A stretch of 64,000 nt of DNA, from assembly GCF_021018805.1 (NCBI RefSeq), contig NC_086253.1:11720735-11784734 (forward strand). Reading direction: 5' to 3'. The position numbers and the translations under genes were made by a program. Position 1 is the stretch's first letter. Every line of letters begins with the position of its first letter. The notes under the pieces are model-generated. The model worked only from the letters and a program-made list of their open reading frames with translations, was not told the DNA's origin and made no database searches. Positions 62,118 through 64,000 of this stretch are shown here, piece after piece. This DNA comes from Prinia subflava (Eukaryota > Chordata > Aves > Passeriformes > Cisticolidae).

Positions 62118-64000
62118 TTCAGCTATATTTGAAACTAGATTTGCAAGTGGGGTTCAAGAACATTGAAGCTGAGCAGTAATGCTCAGCATGATGCAGTAAT
62201 CAAACACTGGATTGAAGTCCTAAATTCTTGAACACAGGTAGATACTTTTTTAGGAATTCTATGACTCTTCAAAATTTAAGCAACGGCAGTGCCAGGTCTG
62301 TAGTGTATAGCCTTACTCTGATCTCAGGAACTAAGGAGCTTGGCTTTAAAAGTGGACCACAATGGGAACTTTGAAAAAAGTGCAGCATGTTCTTTTCTCA
62401 GTCTTCCTGTACTACTGGACTAGACTGATACTTTTTATTTTGGCTAAGAATCCTGATTTTAATGAGAAATTGTGTGAAAGTTGAGCCACGCCTTGGTAGG
62501 TGAAGAAATTTTTGTAATTTTTTTTTTGTAATTATTTTTTTTTTGTGCTGACTGATGTGCTTGTGCTGCTCTGCACAGAGCTGTGTGGAGCAGTGAGGTG
62601 AGAATGTGAGCTGTCTGCCACAGCATGAGGTAGCTTACACACTTAGTAGTCAACAGCACAAAATTTTTGAGATCAGAGACAGTGGAATGAAATCATGTCC
62701 CCTCTGTTTGCTTCACTGTTCAGCTGGTAACTAATCTCACATCCAGAAGCACCTTTTCTCCTAAGGAGGAGAAAACCTGCCTGACTTCTCAAGTTTGTCC
62801 TATTGATTTACAAAATAATAAATATTCAAGATGCAGTGAAGTGCATCACAAGCCCAGATTTTCTCTCATTGAGGTTCTTCCTCTCTCTGGAGTCATCAAA
62901 TTTGGAATCTGAACCTCTCCCCCCAGAGCTTTCAGTTGCCTTGTACACTTTCTACACAGCTGTCATCCCTGAATTTTTAATTTTTCTAGTTTCAGGTCTT
63001 AGTTATTCTATCTCCACACAATAAAATAAAAATAATGATGGTGGGTTTAAAAAAATACCCAAAGGAAGCTTCCTGCAAAAATCAGGTGAGTAGCTAAACA
63101 AAGCTGGTCCAGTATAATCCAAAAGCCTAAATTTGACAGGTTGATCACATTTGTGGGGTGTCAGTGATAGTCAGTAAAGATATTAGAAATGCTGTAACTT
63201 GCCCTTTCTTCCTCCTTCTGTTTTTGCTGTTAAAAGTTCTGCTCTCACGGGAGTGCTGCTCCTCGGGGCGAGCACAGGGCTCTCCCTACCTCACTGCCAG
63301 GGCACAGTGGGAAGGTCCAGAGGCTCCTGCACTGTGCCACACAGCAGGCATCAGGTCAGGTCTCTGTCCATGCTGGAGAGAAAGGAATTGGCCTGAGATC
63401 AGAGGAACAGCTCTGCCTGGAGCTGCCCCTTCAGAGGTGCAGTGAATCCTAAAGCTCTGTGGCTGGGTCACAGAGCTGAGTTGTGAAGGTTGTGGAGGGA
63501 GGGTTCTGTTTTACCATCTTTTGTTGCATTTGAACTTCTTCTATCTGTGCTAGTGTCTCTTTTATTTTGTGTGTCAGAGGACTCCTGTTTGTAGCATTTT
63601 GTCTTTTATTAGAGCTAATAGAGAGATTTTAATGATTAATGATTTGATAAACCCTTGAAACAGTGCTGTAAGTGAAATTGGATAAATAGTATTAATGTAC
63701 ATTCATTGAAGCCAGTGAATATTTTTTATTTACCTTAAATAAAAAAGTCCTGGAATCAAGCTCATAGCTTTCTGAGGAGGTTGTTTTCAGTAACTCCTGT
63801 GTATGAAAGTATTGTGGAGTGCTTCTTCCCTTCCTCGTGCCATCCTCTTCAGCTCAGACATTCCTTTCTACTTGTGAAAATTCCTTTTAAACTAATAGCT
63901 AGGTTTTTGGGGTTTTTTTGGTGGGCTGTTTATGTCCTTTCACTAGAATGAAGCCATTAATATACTGGATGCTATCCAGTGGCATGGATAGTACCAATCA

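Larger units (their letters stand above)
56476..64000. other. AT-rich DNA to the end of the window
   Basis: No further exon, RNA gene or transposon is recognised. It contains a (TG)n tract (60967-60997), a 34-base poly(A) tract (61841-61874), a short (AAT)n tract (62103-62117) and a GC-richer block at about 63240-63480. That block's open frames (up to 95 codons) have no family resemblance. Confidence 0.55.

Overview
This window looks like bird nuclear DNA, probably from a macrochromosome. The evidence is seven CR1 LINE fragments, several of them ending in the typical ATTCTATG-like 3' octamers, plus a solo LTR with 5-bp target duplications of the kind left by avian ERVL elements. Most of the rest is AT-rich sequence with no extended coding signal. 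The order within birds cannot be settled by eye. There is no bacterial-type gene organisation, no CRISPR array and no rRNA or tRNA gene that I can recognise.

Layout: (1) At about 430-1560 lies a strong CpG island, the only promoter-like region. It holds GC boxes, two unrelated minisatellites (11-bp and 8-bp units) and a good plus-strand splice donor at 895-900. It is probably the first, mostly non-coding, exon of a plus-strand gene, with possible bidirectional activity. (2) From 1.6 to 56 kb the sequence is intron-like or intergenic. It is punctuated by CR1 fragments at 17.2, 20.4, 24.9, 27.1, 38.6, 41.5 and 45.0 kb, an ERVL-type solo LTR at 10208-10827, a candidate second LTR-like element on the minus strand at about 27.7-28.4 kb, homopolymer tracts and short tandem repeats. 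(3) At 56103-56206, after a long pyrimidine tract and AG, is a 34-codon reading frame (stop included) that looks like a terminal coding exon, with a polyadenylation signal about 250 bp downstream. I do not recognise the protein. (4) From 56.5 to 64 kb is further AT-rich sequence with one 34-base poly(A) tract and a GC-richer block near 63.3 kb.

How it may fit together: the simplest model is one plus-strand gene with its promoter at about 0.5-0.9 kb and its last exon at 56.1 kb, separated by a very long intron or by small exons I could not identify. The two ends could equally belong to different transcripts. The only sizeable reading frame with protein-family support is the decayed CR1 reverse-transcriptase remnant at 41.5-42.5 kb. 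The long frames in the CpG island exist because stop codons are rare in GC-rich DNA. I did not find a convincing new multi-gene system. The best leads are the GATA-motif-rich solo LTR, the RFX X-box palindrome in the second LTR-like block, the paired minisatellites in the promoter and the unidentified terminal exon.
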